Positions 10,753 to 22,902 of a stretch of DNA of 33,111 bases are shown here, piece by piece. Under the pieces are notes generated by a model. That model made no database searches and was not told the DNA's origin. It was given only the letters and a program-made list of their open reading frames with translations. The DNA is from Undibacterium sp. Lineage in GTDB: Bacteria > Pseudomonadota > Gammaproteobacteria > Burkholderiales > Burkholderiaceae_D. The stretch spans positions 1-33,111 of the forward strand of contig JANYFV010000288.1 of NCBI GenBank assembly GCA_025359635.1, written 5' to 3'. How positions within the stretch are numbered: the first letter of the stretch is position 1; every line of letters starts with the position of its first letter. A program made the translations under genes and the position numbers.

Positions 10753-10798
10753 TTATGTTTGACTTATTTGGAGTTAAACAAAATTACGAAGAACAAAT

Positions 10799-11995
10799 TT
10801 AGTCAGCCTGTTTGCGTAAAAAGGCAGGGATATCATAAGTTTCCATGCCGTTTTTTTCTAAAGCACGGACCTGATCAGATGCTGATTCACGACGCCAAAC
10901 TGCCGGCTTACTCAAACCATCAAAACCTGCTGACGCAGACCCCATGCCAGAATTTAAGGCAGGCATCATCGCAGCCGTAGCCATGATAGGTTCATTGTGA
11001 GTACCGGTACGCAGCATCGGCGTTTGCACCAATTGCATATTTTTCTTGCCGCGACCAAGACCAGTAGCCACCACCGTAACGCGAATATCATCACCCATCG
11101 AGTCGTCGTAAGCAATACCCTGCGCAATCGAGGCATCATCAGCAGCAAAGGCACGTACCGCTGCCATGACTTCCTTGATTTCTTTACCTTTTAGATTGCG
11201 ACTCGCCGTGACGTTAACCAAGACACCGCGCGCTCCAGACAAATCGATACCGTCTAGCAGCGGTGAGGCAACCGCCTGTTCAGCAGCGATACGTGCGCGA
11301 TCAACGCCGGAAGCGGTGGCCGTACCCATCATCGCTTTGCCCTGCTCACCCATAATCGTTTTCACGTCATTGAAATCGACATTAATATGACCTGGAACAT
11401 TGATGATTTCAGCGATACCGGCAACTGCATTATTGAGGACATTGTCGGCATGTTGCAGCCACTCTATCATGCTGTCGTCTTCGTAAATCTCTTCCAATTT
11501 TTCATTCAAAATGATGATGAGAGAATCGACATGCTTGGACAAGGCTTCAAGACCTTCGTCAGCGATGTCCATGCACTTTTTACCTTCATAGGAAAAAGGT
11601 TTGGAGACCACCGCAACTGTCAGCGCACCCATTTCTTTTGCAATCTGTGCGACCACCGGTGCAGCGCCCGTGCCGGTTCCGCCACCCATACCGGCAGCGA
11701 TAAAGACCATGTGTGCGCCGCGCAATGCATCTTCGATACGTGCGCGTGATTCTTCGGCCAACTGACGGCCGACTTCAGGTTTCATACCCGCACCTAAACC
11801 GGTTTCACCGATCTGAATGACGTTATGTGCTTTAGATTGTGTCAGCGCTTGCGCATCAGTATTGGCGGCGATGAACTCAACGCCACAAACACCTTTGTTA
11901 ATCATGTGCTGAACCGCATTACCGCCCGCGCCACCGACGCCAACAACCTTGATTACGGTGCCTTGTGTAGCGTTATCGACCATATCGAACTCCAT
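10799..11995 (-). CDS. ftsZ: Cell division GTPase FtsZ
   Basis: [42 protein letters not shown] (tubulin signature), C-terminal conserved peptide [14 protein letters not shown]. Start at the second of two adjacent ATGs (11995 rather than 11998), 7 nt from GGAGG (12003-12007). Confidence 0.99.
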   Translation of the reverse strand: MEFDMVDNATQGTVIKVVGVGGAGGNAVQHMINKGVCGVEFIAANTDAQALTQSKAHNVIQIGETGLGAGMKPEVGRQLAEESRARIEDALRGAHMVFIAAGMGGGTGTGAAPVVAQIAKEMGALTVAVVSKPFSYEGKKCMDIADEGLEALSKHVDSLIIILNEKLEEIYEDDSMIEWLQHADNVLNNAVAGIAEIINVPGHINVDFNDVKTIMGEQGKAMMGTATASGVDRARIAAEQAVASPLLDGIDLSGARGVLVNVTASRNLKGKEIKEVMAAVRAFAADDASIAQGIAYDDSMGDDIRVTVVATGLGRGKKNMQLVQTPMLRTGTHNEPIMATAAMMPALNSGMGSASAGFDGLSKPAVWRRESASDQVRALEKNGMETYDIPAFLRKQAD

Positions 11996-12014
11996 CATGC
12001 ATCCTCCAAGTAGG

Positions 12015-12067
12015 CAGTTTTTAGTCGCTAAGCATCACCCGATGTGACGACTAGCGACTAAAAACTG
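12015..12067 (-). other. Perfect 16-bp inverted repeat (hairpin) in the ftsA-ftsZ intergenic region, predicted ftsZ 5' leader
   Basis: CAGTTTTTAGTCGCTA (12015-12030) and its exact reverse complement TAGCGACTAAAAACTG (12052-12067); the 21-nt loop carries a small CATC-N4-GATG sub-stem. Confidence 0.9.
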
Positions 12068-12078
12068 TAGATCTAAAC

Positions 12079-12084
12079 ATTATA
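12079..12084 (-). promoter_or_regulatory. Putative ftsZ-proximal -10 box (TATAAT)
   Basis: Exact TATAAT on the minus strand about 11 nt upstream of the hairpin; no convincing -35. Confidence 0.4.
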
Positions 12085-12128
12085 AAATAATTACCACATT
12101 TTTATGAGAAAATTTATGCAAATTCCCT

Positions 12129-13361
12129 CTAAAAATTCCCTAAAAACCACTCTTTCATACGTTGCCATACCGCTTTAGCAGAACCTTCCTGATTTGTGAC
12201 GATATGACCGCGCATATACTGCTTCTTCGCTTCCAACAACAACCCTAAAACTGTCGCATATCGCGGACTGCGCACCACGTCCGCTAACTGTCCTGTATAA
12301 GCCGGCATACCAAGTCTGGTCGGCTTTAAAAAAATGTCTTCCGCCATCTCAACCATGCCAGGCATCGTCGATGAACCACCGGTGAGCACGATGCCAGAAG
12401 AAAGTACATCTTCGTAACCAGACTCGCGCACGACCTGATGCACCAGCGCGAATAATTCTTCTACGCGCGGTTCGATCACTGCGGCCAAAGCCTGTCTTGA
12501 TAATGCGCGCGGACCGCGATCACCAAGCCCTGGCACTTCAATGGTATCGGACGGATCGGCCAATACCTGTTTCGCCAATCCGAAACGAATTTTAATTTCT
12601 TCCGCCTCTGAAGTCGGGGTGCGCAAAGCCATGGCAATATCGTTCGTGATTTGATCACCCGCGATCGGTATCACAGCGGTATGTCGGATCGCACCTTCGC
12701 TGAAGACCGCCACGTCGGTAGTGCCGCCGCCAATATCGATCAACACTACGCCCAATTCTTTTTCATCTTTGGTCAATACTGCTTCTGCCGAGGCCATCGG
12801 TTGCAAGATAAGATCAGACACTTCCAGACCACAACGGCGTACGCACTTCACAATATTTTGCACGGCAGACACCGCACCGGTCACGATATGCACTTTGACT
12901 TCCAGGCGAATTCCGCTCATCCCTATCGGTTCGCGCACATCATCCTGACTATCAACAATAAACTCTTGCGGCAAGGTATGCAGCAATTGCTGATCGGTTG
13001 GAATATTCACCGCCTTGGCAGTTTCGATGACACGAGAGACATCGGCCGCAGTGACTTCCTTATCTTTAATCGCGACCATGCCACTGGAATTAAAACTGCG
13101 GATATGGCTACCGGCGATTCCGGTGTAGACGTGCCTGATTTTGCAATCAGCCATTAATTCGGCTTCTTCGAGCGCGCGACGGATCGATTCGACGGTGGCC
13201 TCGATATTCACTACCACACCTTTTTTCAAGCCTTTGGATTCGTGCTGTCCAAGACCGATCACTTCATGCCTGCCATCAGGCATGACTTCAGCGACCACGG
13301 CCACTACTTTTGACGTACCTATATCCAGGCCGACGATCAGATTTTTCGCATCTTTTATCAT
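12129..13361 (-). CDS. ftsA: Cell division protein FtsA
   Basis: LIVGLDIGTSKVVAVVAEVMPDGRHEVIGLG, IVDSQDDVREPIGMSGIRLEVKVHIVTG, GVVLIDIGGGTTDVAVF, GIVLTGGSSTMPG. Confidence 0.99.
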   Translation of the reverse strand: MIKDAKNLIVGLDIGTSKVVAVVAEVMPDGRHEVIGLGQHESKGLKKGVVVNIEATVESIRRALEEAELMADCKIRHVYTGIAGSHIRSFNSSGMVAIKDKEVTAADVSRVIETAKAVNIPTDQQLLHTLPQEFIVDSQDDVREPIGMSGIRLEVKVHIVTGAVSAVQNIVKCVRRCGLEVSDLILQPMASAEAVLTKDEKELGVVLIDIGGGTTDVAVFSEGAIRHTAVIPIAGDQITNDIAMALRTPTSEAEEIKIRFGLAKQVLADPSDTIEVPGLGDRGPRALSRQALAAVIEPRVEELFALVHQVVRESGYEDVLSSGIVLTGGSSTMPGMVEMAEDIFLKPTRLGMPAYTGQLADVVRSPRYATVLGLLLEAKKQYMRGHIVTNQEGSAKAVWQRMKEWFLGNF

Positions 13362-13371
13362 GTCACTCCAC

Positions 13372-14139
13372 TTACTTTCGTTTGCTCTTCAACCCAAAAT
13401 CACCATGACTGGATTTCAGCGCTAGTCCATTCGGATAGCGCATATCCACACTCTCAATACTGTCTTGCAAGCTCGCTAGTAACTGCGGGTACACCAGCAA
13501 TAACTGTCCCACACGTTTTTTCAAAGTAGTCTCATCCTGTACTCGCCCTAGCTCTACTTTCATTCCATTATTCAGCTTCAAACTCCAGGCATATCGGCTT
13601 GAATAATTAAGCTCTTCTGGCACCAGACTAATCTTGGAAAACCACTCCTTAAAATCGAGAAAGCGTGCCAATACTTCTTTTTCGCTTCCTTCCGGTCCGG
13701 AGAATGCGATCAAATCAGCGTCTTCTTCCGCCTCGGCCAGATTCGCGGTAAACACATCGCCCTTAACCGATATTAATCGACCGTCCTCGCCCCACGTTCC
13801 CAATGCTTGATGTTCTTCCAAAGTCACAATTAGTTTATTTGGCCATGCTCTTTGTACACTGGCTCTATGCACCCAAGACACAGATTCAAAAGCCGACCGC
13901 ACTACATCAAGATTGGTGGTAAAAAAATTACCTCGTATTTTTGGCAAAGCTGAATCTCTAATCGTCAACACATTCACATGCCTAAGAGAGTTCTTCTCGA
14001 CACCTTCTACTTGAATTACTTTCAAGGTAAACATCGGGCGTTGTATTACCCACCATACAAATGACATCGTCAAAGACAGCAGCACTATGCCAAATAAGAC
14101 ATTGGCAGCAGTATTTAACGTTTTGACGTCCTGCCACAT
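13372..14139 (-). CDS. ftsQ: Cell division protein FtsQ
   Basis: Single N-terminal TM, POTRA-like FTLKVIQVEGVEKNSLRHVNVLTI, HRASVQRAWPNKLIVTLEEHQALGTWGEDGRLIS; position between ddl and ftsA. Confidence 0.96.
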   Translation of the reverse strand: MWQDVKTLNTAANVLFGIVLLSLTMSFVWWVIQRPMFTLKVIQVEGVEKNSLRHVNVLTIRDSALPKIRGNFFTTNLDVVRSAFESVSWVHRASVQRAWPNKLIVTLEEHQALGTWGEDGRLISVKGDVFTANLAEAEEDADLIAFSGPEGSEKEVLARFLDFKEWFSKISLVPEELNYSSRYAWSLKLNNGMKVELGRVQDETTLKKRVGQLLLVYPQLLASLQDSIESVDMRYPNGLALKSSHGDFGLKSKRK

Positions 14140-14142
14140 GGA

Positions 14143-15114
14143 CTAGTCACTTCCTTTTTTTACTTCTGATTTAATTTTTAGCCGTGCAGTTTGCAAGATT
14201 TCCATACACACATCTTCGTAGCTCATGCCAGCTGCACGTGCTGCCATTGGTACCAGAGAATGTGTTGTCATACCAGGCGAAGTATTGATCTCGATTAAGA
14301 AAGGCTGATTGTCCGATGCCCGAAGCAAGACATCGGCCCTGGCCCAACCTTCACAATTGATCGCACGATATGCATCGACACAAATTTTTTGTATGTGTGC
14401 AGTCAGCCCTGCATCTATCGGTGCGGGGCAAAGATATTTTGTATCGTCAGTAAAATATTTATTCTGATAATCGTAATTCCCTTCAGGCGCCACAATCTCG
14501 ATCACCGGTAAAGCATAGGCTTGCGCACCGACACCCAACACCGCCACAGTGAGCTCGCGTCCCTGAATAAATTCTTCGGCTAATACTTCATCATCAAATT
14601 GCGCCGCCAGAGCATACGCCTCATTGATTTCACTGGCTGAATTGACTTTGCTAATTCCGATGGTCGACCCCTCATGCGGCGGCTTCACAATCAAAGGAAA
14701 ACCCAATTCATCGGCCACCTTTTGCAAATCAGAATCAGATGTCAAGGCCGCATAGTTTGGTGTCGGCAAATCGTGGTGCTGCCAGATTTTCTTGGTAAAT
14801 ATTTTATCCATGGCGATAGCTGAAGCCATCACGCCACTACCGGTGTAAGGAATGCCGAGTTGCTCCAAAGCGCCTTGCAGACTGCCATCTTCACCATAGC
14901 GGCCATGTAGGGAAATAAAAACACGATCAAATTTTTCTGCTGCCAACTCGGCCAAGCTACGCTCACCTGTGTCAAAAGCATGCGCATCAACTCCCCAGCT
15001 TTTTAATGCCGCCAAAACTCCACTACCAGACATCAGTGAAATTTCACGTTCAGCCGATCGGCCGCCGAGTAAGACGCCGACCTTGCCCATTTGTTTTATT
15101 TTGTTTTCGCTCAT
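14143..15114 (-). CDS. ddl: D-alanine--D-alanine ligase
   Basis: [98 protein letters not shown]. Start moved from 15189 to ATG at 15114 ([10 protein letters not shown]). Confidence 0.97.
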   Translation of the reverse strand: MSENKIKQMGKVGVLLGGRSAEREISLMSGSGVLAALKSWGVDAHAFDTGERSLAELAAEKFDRVFISLHGRYGEDGSLQGALEQLGIPYTGSGVMASAIAMDKIFTKKIWQHHDLPTPNYAALTSDSDLQKVADELGFPLIVKPPHEGSTIGISKVNSASEINEAYALAAQFDDEVLAEEFIQGRELTVAVLGVGAQAYALPVIEIVAPEGNYDYQNKYFTDDTKYLCPAPIDAGLTAHIQKICVDAYRAINCEGWARADVLLRASDNQPFLIEINTSPGMTTHSLVPMAARAAGMSYEDVCMEILQTARLKIKSEVKKGSD

Positions 15115-15139
15115 GACAATTCTCTCTATGCTCTTTACT

Positions 15140-16525
15140 TTATGCGCCATGCGCCAACTTACCGGGTACTGCACTGATGGAACCTGCACCCATAATAATC
15201 AAGACATCACCGTCTTTCAGCACGTGCAATAAGCTATCCGGCATATCTTTGATTTCTTCAACGAAGACCGGTTCAACTTTTCCCACCACGCGCAATGCCC
15301 TTGCCAGTGCACGCCCATCTGCTGCGACGATAGGCGCTTCGCCCGCCGCATACACTTCAGCAAGCACAACGGCATCTGCGGTCGACATGACCTTGACAAA
15401 ATCTTCAAAGAGATCACGGGTCCGGGTAAATCTATGCGGTTGAAAAGCCAGCACTAATCGTCGTCCGGGATACGCGCCGCGGGCTGCGGCAATGGTCGCC
15501 GCCATTTCGACAGGATGGTGGCCGTAGTCATCGACTAAGGCGAAACTCGCTGCATCGCCCAGAGAAATTTCGCCATAACGGGTGAAGCGACGCCCCACGC
15601 CATTGAATTCACTGAGTGCTTTTTGCGTGGCCGTATCCGCGACACCGACTTCACGCGCAATCGCAATCGCCGCGCAGGCATTTTGCACATTATGCATACC
15701 TGGTTGATTCAAGCTCACCTGCATATCCTCGTACTCATCTTGCACAACAGTGAATTGCATTTTCCCGCCAACTGCCTCGGCATTTACCGCTCTCACTTCG
15801 GCTTCTTCATGGAAGCCGTAGGTGACTACGCGCTTGGAAATCGCCGGCATGATTTCACGGATGTTGGCATCATCGAGACACACTACGGCAACGCCATAAA
15901 ATGGCAAACGCTGCGTGAACTCAACGAAGGCCTGTTTGAGCTTAGAGAAATCGTGATCATAAGTTTCCATATGATCGGCGTCGATATTCGTAATTACTTC
16001 GATCACCGGCAACAAATTCAAAAACGAAGCGTCCGACTCATCCGCTTCAGCGACGATAAAATCGCCACTACCCAATTTGGCATTAGCACCCGCACTATTG
16101 AGCCGGCCGCCGATCACAAATGTCGGATCAAAGCCACCTTCAGCCAAGATGCTGGCGACCAAACTTGTCGTCGTGGTCTTGCCGTGCGTTCCGGCAATCG
16201 CGATACCACTCTTAAGACGCATCAGTTCTGCCAGCATCAAGGCGCGCGGAACGATAGGGATATGTTTTTCTCGCGCCGCAATCACTTCGGGGTTGTCGGC
16301 TTTCACCGCGGTAGAAGTGACGACCGCATCAGCTCCGGCAATATTTTCTGCTGCATGCCCCAACATGACTTTTGCGCCCAAACTGGCCAGGCGTTGCGAC
16401 GCTGCGTTGCTACCGATATCAGAGCCAGAAATGACATAGCCTAAGTTCAACAAAACTTCGGCAATACCGCTCATGCCAGAACCGCCTATGCCAACAAAGT
16501 GCAGGTGTTTTACTTTATGTTTCAT
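15140..16525 (-). CDS. murC: UDP-N-acetylmuramate--L-alanine ligase
   Basis: [90 protein letters not shown]. Confidence 0.99.
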   Translation of the reverse strand: MKHKVKHLHFVGIGGSGMSGIAEVLLNLGYVISGSDIGSNAASQRLASLGAKVMLGHAAENIAGADAVVTSTAVKADNPEVIAAREKHIPIVPRALMLAELMRLKSGIAIAGTHGKTTTTSLVASILAEGGFDPTFVIGGRLNSAGANAKLGSGDFIVAEADESDASFLNLLPVIEVITNIDADHMETYDHDFSKLKQAFVEFTQRLPFYGVAVVCLDDANIREIMPAISKRVVTYGFHEEAEVRAVNAEAVGGKMQFTVVQDEYEDMQVSLNQPGMHNVQNACAAIAIAREVGVADTATQKALSEFNGVGRRFTRYGEISLGDAASFALVDDYGHHPVEMAATIAAARGAYPGRRLVLAFQPHRFTRTRDLFEDFVKVMSTADAVVLAEVYAAGEAPIVAADGRALARALRVVGKVEPVFVEEIKDMPDSLLHVLKDGDVLIIMGAGSISAVPGKLAHGA

Positions 16526-17610
16526 ACCAATTCTTCCAAAATAGTTGCGATGGTTTCATTCGCCTCGCGCTTGCCCAAGGCATACGCAATTTGCGCCATC
16601 TCCAGGCACTGCGCTCTATTCATGGCTTGCAATTTCTGCGCCAGTGCACTGGCATTTAATTCCGCCTGAGGCAGGTGAATCCCGGCCGCTTCACTTTCCA
16701 TCCATCGCGCATTCGCGGTTTGATGCGAAGTACTTGATGCGACAAAGGGCACCAAGATACTCGCGACGCCAGCCGCGTTCAACTCAGAGACAGTGATCGC
16801 GCCAGCGCGGCAAATAACCAGATCGGCTTTTTCATATTGCTTAGGCATGTCATCAATAAATTCCAGCACTTCTGCCATCACGCCTTTTTCTGCATAACGC
16901 TGGCGCAAGTTCTCGGCTTGTTGTTTGCCAGATTGATGCGTAACAGTCGGGCGGAGCTCAATAGGAATTAAGGCAAGCGCATCAGGGATAGTATCGTTGA
17001 GCACCTTCGCCCCAAGACTGCCGCCGACCACAAGAATATTCAAGACACCTGTTCTAGCTGCATAGCGAACTTGTGGCGACGCCAGCTGGCAAATATCTGC
17101 ACGTACCGGATTGCCTGTGACGACCATCTTGCGCGAGTCAAACTCAAGCAAAGATGGCAAGCCGAACAGCAGTTTTTTGGCGAAAGGGCTCAACACTTTA
17201 TTCGACAAGAGTAAAGCGGCATCTGCGTTCATCAGCACCACTGGCTTTCCGCGTAGCGCCGCCATCAGTCCGCCAGGCACTGTGACATAACCTCCCATAC
17301 CTAGGACGACATCCGGCTTGCGCTTTCCGACAATTCCAAAGCAGCGAATAAAACTCGTCAGCAATTTAACCGCGCCGGTCAAGCTATGCAGTATACCTTT
17401 GCCACGCAGGCCAGAAAATTCGAGATTGTCCATTTCAATATGGTGCTTGGGAACAATCTGCGCCTCCATGCCTTTAAGCGTACCGAGCCACGACACAGTC
17501 CAACCGCGCGCGCGCATGGTGTCAGCAATGGCGATTCCTGGGAAAATATGCCCGCCGGTGCCGGCCGCCATAATCATCAAAGTCTTGGCATGAGTCGATT
17601 TTGGATTCAT
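16522..17610 (-). CDS. murG: UDP-N-acetylglucosamine--N-acetylmuramyl-(pentapeptide) pyrophosphoryl-undecaprenol N-acetylglucosamine transferase
   Basis: [88 protein letters not shown]. Start moved from 17679 to 17610, giving a 4-bp overlap with ftsW. Confidence 0.98.
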   Translation of the reverse strand: MNPKSTHAKTLMIMAAGTGGHIFPGIAIADTMRARGWTVSWLGTLKGMEAQIVPKHHIEMDNLEFSGLRGKGILHSLTGAVKLLTSFIRCFGIVGKRKPDVVLGMGGYVTVPGGLMAALRGKPVVLMNADAALLLSNKVLSPFAKKLLFGLPSLLEFDSRKMVVTGNPVRADICQLASPQVRYAARTGVLNILVVGGSLGAKVLNDTIPDALALIPIELRPTVTHQSGKQQAENLRQRYAEKGVMAEVLEFIDDMPKQYEKADLVICRAGAITVSELNAAGVASILVPFVASSTSHQTANARWMESEAAGIHLPQAELNASALAQKLQAMNRAQCLEMAQIAYALGKREANETIATILEELV

Positions 17611-18827
17611 ACCCGACCTCCGCGCATCAATACCCGATTCTCGTAATCGATACGTAGCAAAATGGCCAGGCCAACGCAATTAATTAAAACACCAGAACCG
17701 CCATAACTCATCAACGGCAAGGTCAAACCTTTAGTTGGAAGCAAGCCAAGATTAACGCCCATATTAATGAATGCCTGCACGCCTATCCAGATCCCCACGC
17801 CTTTCGCTGCCAGGCCTGCAAAAGTCGCATCGAGAACGATAGCCTGGCGGCCAATTTCGAAGGCGCGCTTCACCAACCAGTAAAACAAAAGAACCACCAC
17901 CATGACGCCGATAAAACCCAGCTCTTCGCCTATCACAGCAAGCAGAAAATCGGTGTGCGCCTCTGGTAAGTAATGAAGCTTTTCAACACTGGCACCGAGG
18001 CCAACACCGGTTAATTCTCCACGTCCAAACGCAATCAGGGAATGCGAAAGTTGATACGCTTTGCCCAAAGCATTCTCTTGCACCCATGGATCCATATACG
18101 CAAAAATTCGCTCACGGCGAAATTTTGACAAACTAATCACCAGGCCGAAAATACCCACCAGGGTGGCGGCGATACAGCCAAACCAAACGCCATTAATTCC
18201 ACCCAAAAACAAGATGCCCATCGCGATACAAACGATCACACCGAATGCGCCGAGGTCCGGCTCCAACAATAGCAATAGTCCAACCGCACCGACCGCCATC
18301 AGCATCGGCACAAAACCCTTGGTCAGTTTGTGCATGTACTCTTGTTTGCGTACGGTGTAATCAGCGGCGTACAAGACCATGAACAACTTCATCAATTCTG
18401 ATGGCTGAATATTAAAGACTCGAAATGACAACCAGCGTTTGGCACCATTCACGCCCTTACCCAAGCCTGGAACCAAGACAGCGGCAAGCAACACCAATGT
18501 CAGGACAAATAAATACGGCGCTAACTTCTGCCAAGTCGAGATACGTACACGAAAAACGAAAAGCCCGATCACGACAGAAATAAGTACAAATATCGATTGG
18601 CGAACTAAGAAATGGGTATTTTTATAGTTGGCGTATTTAGGCGAATCCGGTAGAGAGATCGAAGCTGAATACACCATGACAACACCGAACAACATCAGCA
18701 ACATCGTCACCCATACCAGCGCCTGATCGTATTCCATCATGGTCGAACGTTTCGACAAGTAAGCCGTTGCAACCGAGTCGGTTGAGAATGACAGCCGTTT
18801 ATTGAAAGAGAAGAATAATTGCTTCAT
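17607..18827 (-). CDS. ftsW: Lipid II polymerase / division protein FtsW (SEDS family)
   Basis: Multi-TM SEDS protein: [85 protein letters not shown] at 18827 with GAGGGG upstream is preferred over the TTG at 18833 in the ORF track. Confidence 0.97.
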   Translation of the reverse strand: MKQLFFSFNKRLSFSTDSVATAYLSKRSTMMEYDQALVWVTMLLMLFGVVMVYSASISLPDSPKYANYKNTHFLVRQSIFVLISVVIGLFVFRVRISTWQKLAPYLFVLTLVLLAAVLVPGLGKGVNGAKRWLSFRVFNIQPSELMKLFMVLYAADYTVRKQEYMHKLTKGFVPMLMAVGAVGLLLLLEPDLGAFGVIVCIAMGILFLGGINGVWFGCIAATLVGIFGLVISLSKFRRERIFAYMDPWVQENALGKAYQLSHSLIAFGRGELTGVGLGASVEKLHYLPEAHTDFLLAVIGEELGFIGVMVVVLLFYWLVKRAFEIGRQAIVLDATFAGLAAKGVGIWIGVQAFINMGVNLGLLPTKGLTLPLMSYGGSGVLINCVGLAILLRIDYENRVLMRGGRV

Positions 18828-20338
18828 CAGCAAACATCCCCTCTGGCCATGCCAATTTCGCGCACGGCATCAATAAAAACCTGGGCCCTGTGCGCGTAGT
18901 TGCGGAACATGTCCATGCTGGCACAGGCTGGCGACAACAATACTATATCGCCTTCCAGTGCCATATTTGCGGCTGCCTGAACGGCCTCTTCCAGTGTAGC
19001 AAAATCGTATAGCTCTGCGCCTACGAGTTGAATCGCAGTGCGTATTTCCTGAGCTGCTTTACCTATCATCAACACCGCTTTGGTATAGCGCTCAACCGGG
19101 TCGGCCAAAGGCGAAAAATCTTGCCCCTTGCCTTCACCACCGGCAATCAAAATTATCTTTTTACCGCTGCCAGCAACTTCCCGCCCCAGCCCCTTCAAGG
19201 CAGCCACAGTGGCCCCTACATTGGTACCTTTACTGTCATCGATATAATCAACGCCAGCAATGGTTGTCACTAATTCGACACGGTGCGATTCACCGGTGTA
19301 GTCACGCAAGCCATGCAATAGAGGGGCCAATGGCAAGTCAATTGCCCGACACAGTGCTAACGCAGCCAGCGCATTCGCCGCATTATGCTGCCCGCGAATT
19401 TTTAATGCGTCTGCCGGCATCAGTCTATTGACGACAACGGGCGGCGCGACATAGTCTTTTTTCTTGCGACGACCTGGAATTTGATCATCCTCATCTGCAA
19501 TCGCAAGCGCCAACCAAGTCATGCCGTGTTCATCGAGCAAGCCAAAATCACCGTCACGTTCAGGCGCGCTTACGCCAAAAGTAATTGCGGTTGCTTGCAA
19601 AGCTGAGCCGGCGTTGAGCATCGCCATTACCAAGGCATCGTCACGATTGAGCAATTGTATGGTGTCAGTGCCAAAGATACGTGCTTTGTCCTTGCAATAT
19701 GCCGCTAGATCGCCATGCCAATCGAGGTGATCTTGCGTGATATTCAACACCGTTGCGACATCCGCCTGCAGGCTAAAACTGGTGTGCAATTGAAAGCTGG
19801 ACAATTCAAGCACCCAGACTTGTGGCAATGCATTAGCATCGAGCGTTTCACGCAGCACGTCCAGCATTGCCGGGCTAATATTGCCGGCGACTTTCACCGT
19901 TAAACCTGCCCTCTCACACAATAAACCAGTCAGGCTAGTCACTGTCGTTTTGCCGTTGGTGCCGGTGATTGCGATGACTTTAGGTTGATAATGTTGCGAT
20001 TGTTTGAGTTCAGCCAAGGCCAGTGCAAATAATTCAACTTCACCCCAAACCGGGATCTCTCTCAACTGCGCTTCAGGCACGATGACGGCCAATTCATGCA
20101 GAGGAGACAAGCCCGGACTGACAGCGACGACATCAATCCCATCCAATAAACTTTGCTGAAAATCACCACTAAAAAACTCAATTTCAGACGAAAGCTGTTG
20201 CAGCGCGACTAGCCTGTCTGGCGCTGACCGCGTATCGGCAACACGTAGCTTGGCACCACAGCGCAACAACCATTGCGCCATGGCTAACCCAGACTCACCG
20301 AGCCCGAGTATCAATACGTGTTTGCCTGAGAAATCCAT
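18827..20338 (-). CDS. murD: UDP-N-acetylmuramoylalanine--D-glutamate ligase
   Basis: [97 protein letters not shown]. Confidence 0.99.
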   Translation of the reverse strand: MDFSGKHVLILGLGESGLAMAQWLLRCGAKLRVADTRSAPDRLVALQQLSSEIEFFSGDFQQSLLDGIDVVAVSPGLSPLHELAVIVPEAQLREIPVWGEVELFALALAELKQSQHYQPKVIAITGTNGKTTVTSLTGLLCERAGLTVKVAGNISPAMLDVLRETLDANALPQVWVLELSSFQLHTSFSLQADVATVLNITQDHLDWHGDLAAYCKDKARIFGTDTIQLLNRDDALVMAMLNAGSALQATAITFGVSAPERDGDFGLLDEHGMTWLALAIADEDDQIPGRRKKKDYVAPPVVVNRLMPADALKIRGQHNAANALAALALCRAIDLPLAPLLHGLRDYTGESHRVELVTTIAGVDYIDDSKGTNVGATVAALKGLGREVAGSGKKIILIAGGEGKGQDFSPLADPVERYTKAVLMIGKAAQEIRTAIQLVGAELYDFATLEEAVQAAANMALEGDIVLLSPACASMDMFRNYAHRAQVFIDAVREIGMARGDVC

Positions 20339-20354
20339 GTCTTCTTTTATTTCT

Positions 20355-21524
20355 TCAACGTAGTTTTAATGACGATAATCCAACCAGTACCAGCAGCATG
20401 GTAATGATCCAGAAGCGCACTACTACTTGCGTTTCTTTCCAGCCCTTTTGTTCAAAGTGATGATGCAAGGGCGCCATCAAAAACAAGCGTTTTCCGATTC
20501 CATATTTCCTTTTAGTGAACTTAAAATAAGTCACTTGCATAATCACCGAGACTGTTTCAACCACAAAAATTCCACCCATGATGAACAAGACGATTTCCTG
20601 GCGGATGATCACGGCAACGGTACCGAGTGCGCCACCCAAGGCCAGGGCGCCTACGTCGCCCATAAACACTTCAGCGGGGTGCGCGTTAAACCACAAAAAC
20701 GCCAGACCTGCTCCGGCCATCGCACCACAAAAAATCAACAACTCTCCAGCGCCAGGAATATGTGGGATGAGCAGATATTTGGAGTAGCCGACGTGGCCGG
20801 TCAGGTAAGCGAACAAACCCAGTGCCGACCCAACCATAATCGTCGGCATAATCGCCAGGCCGTCCAGGCCGTCAGTCAGGTTCACCGCATTACTGGTGCC
20901 GACAATCACGCAATAGGTGAGCGCGATAAAGCCCCATACGCCTAGCGGATAACTAAAGGTTTTGAAGAATGGAACTATCAGGTCGATTTTATTTGGCAAA
21001 TCCAGACTAAAACCAGACTGCACCCAGGCAAAAAATAATTCTAAAACTTTACTATTGGTCGGCGCTGAGACGGAGAAGGCTAAATAGATGGAGGCGACTA
21101 TACCTATCAACGATTGCCAGAAATACTTCTCGCGCGATGCCATTCCTTTTGGATCTTGATACACCACCTTGCGATAGTCATCAACCCAGCCGATGGCACC
21201 GAAACCCAACGTGACGATGAGAACCACCCAGATAAACCGATTGCTTAAATCTGCCCACAGTAAAGTAGAGATGCCCAAAGAAATTAACAGCAGAACACCG
21301 CCCATCGTTGGCGTGCCAGACTTAATCAAATGCGTTTGCGGCCCATCAGTGCGCACGGCCTGGCCGACCTTCAGGCGCGCCAAGGTACGGATCACCGCCG
21401 GGCCGGCAAACAGGCCAATCGAGATAGCTGTCATAGTGGCGAATACTGCGCGAAAGGTGATAAAACCAAAGACGCGCAGAAGACCGATATCATCTTTAAA
21501 AAATTGTGCCAACCAAAGCAACAT
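20355..21524 (-). CDS. mraY: Phospho-N-acetylmuramoyl-pentapeptide-transferase
   Basis: [114 protein letters not shown]. Confidence 0.99.
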   Translation of the reverse strand: MLLWLAQFFKDDIGLLRVFGFITFRAVFATMTAISIGLFAGPAVIRTLARLKVGQAVRTDGPQTHLIKSGTPTMGGVLLLISLGISTLLWADLSNRFIWVVLIVTLGFGAIGWVDDYRKVVYQDPKGMASREKYFWQSLIGIVASIYLAFSVSAPTNSKVLELFFAWVQSGFSLDLPNKIDLIVPFFKTFSYPLGVWGFIALTYCVIVGTSNAVNLTDGLDGLAIMPTIMVGSALGLFAYLTGHVGYSKYLLIPHIPGAGELLIFCGAMAGAGLAFLWFNAHPAEVFMGDVGALALGGALGTVAVIIRQEIVLFIMGGIFVVETVSVIMQVTYFKFTKRKYGIGKRLFLMAPLHHHFEQKGWKETQVVVRFWIITMLLVLVGLSSLKLR

Positions 21525-21525
21525 G

Positions 21526-22902
21526 TTAGTGATTTCCTGTAGATTGTTGTTGTGTCAAATGGGCTACCGCCCGTTCCATTTTCATGAAACGTGAGCCCTT
21601 AATTAATACCGTGCTGCTGGATGAAATGCAGGCATCCAATGCCAATTGCAGCTCATCAATATTCTCGAAATGCCTTGCAGAATCACCGAAGGCCAGTGCT
21701 GCGTCTTGCGCCAGATCTCCTAAGGTAAGCAATTGTGCGATGCCGCGTTCGCGCGCATACGCGCCGATTTCCTTGTGAAATGCCTTAGCTTCAGCACCGA
21801 CTTCGCCCATATCGCCCAATACCAAAATACCTTCGTCACTGGCCTGCGCCAGGACATCGATGGCAGCTCTGACCGAATCTGGATTGGCGTTATAAGTATC
21901 ATCAATAACGCGCGCACCGTTAACCGCATGCTTGCTTTGCAAACGACCATTGACTGCTTGAAATGCCGCGAGGCCAAGCGCAATAGTTTCATTGGGTACG
22001 CCTATAGCATGACAACAGGCTGTTGCGGCCAAAGCATTCAAGACATTATGTTCACCGGCTGCAGATAGAGTCACTGGAAAAATTGTTTCCGCAATGTTGA
22101 TCTGCATGTCGCTACCAAATGCATGCGGCTGAAAACTGCAGGACACATCAGCAGTTTTTGACAAACCAAAAGTCAGCACTTTGCGTTGTCCTGATTCCGC
22201 CGCCAAAGAGCGCCACAATTTTGTATAGGTATCATCCGCCGGAAACACTGCAGTGCCATCTGCCGGCAAGCTGCGCAAGACTGCGCCATTCTCTTCTGCC
22301 ACGGCCTGCACAGTTTGCATAAATTCTTGATGCTCACGCTGGGCGTTATTGACCAATCCAACAGTCGGCATGGCGACTGAAGCCAGGAGCGCGATTTCGC
22401 CCGGATGATTCATGCCAAGTTCAATGACTGCGCAGGCGTGATTTTCATTTAGACGCAAGAGCGTGAGTGGCACACCTATTTCGTTATTCAGATTGCCCGC
22501 TGTCGACAAGCTACGTTCTGCGCCTGCATGCGCAAGCAGAATTGCCGCGATCATTTCTTTTACCGTCGTCTTGCCATTACTTCCGGTAACGCCGATCACA
22601 GGTAATGAAAATTTATTACGCCAGTGCCGGGCAATTTCTATTAGGGCCAATTTGGTATCCGGCACTATCAGTGCCGACAAAACAAATCCTGGCGGAACTT
22701 GTTCTGCAACGACCGCAGCAGCGCCAGACAGCGCCACGCTTGGCAAAAAATCGTGTGCATCAAAATGCGCGCCGCGCAATGCTAAAAACAGATCGCCTTG
22801 ACGAATCTTTCTGCTGTCTGTAGTCAAGCCAGATACCTGAACGTCTCTATTCATCGTCGATGAAGTGATAGCCGTCTGCAATTCTTGTAGAGATACTTGC
22901 AT
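21526..22902 (-). CDS. murF: UDP-N-acetylmuramoyl-tripeptide--D-alanyl-D-alanine ligase
   Basis: [84 protein letters not shown]. Confidence 0.99.
   Translation of the reverse strand: MQVSLQELQTAITSSTMNRDVQVSGLTTDSRKIRQGDLFLALRGAHFDAHDFLPSVALSGAAAVVAEQVPPGFVLSALIVPDTKLALIEIARHWRNKFSLPVIGVTGSNGKTTVKEMIAAILLAHAGAERSLSTAGNLNNEIGVPLTLLRLNENHACAVIELGMNHPGEIALLASVAMPTVGLVNNAQREHQEFMQTVQAVAEENGAVLRSLPADGTAVFPADDTYTKLWRSLAAESGQRKVLTFGLSKTADVSCSFQPHAFGSDMQINIAETIFPVTLSAAGEHNVLNALAATACCHAIGVPNETIALGLAAFQAVNGRLQSKHAVNGARVIDDTYNANPDSVRAAIDVLAQASDEGILVLGDMGEVGAEAKAFHKEIGAYARERGIAQLLTLGDLAQDAALAFGDSARHFENIDELQLALDACISSSSTVLIKGSRFMKMERAVAHLTQQQSTGNH

Noticed and set aside
12651-13157. 168-aa plus-strand ORF antisense to ftsA
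   Set aside because: Opposite conserved FtsA coding sequence, no domain-like pattern or ribosome-binding site evident.
15623-16444. 273-aa plus-strand ORF antisense to murC
   Set aside because: Lies entirely within well-supported murC; composition (His/Arg/Asn rich, no recognisable motif) fits a shadow ORF from codon bias.
20427-20945. 172-aa plus-strand ORF antisense to mraY
   Set aside because: Very His/Gln/Asn-rich translation opposite a conserved membrane protein gene; shadow ORF.
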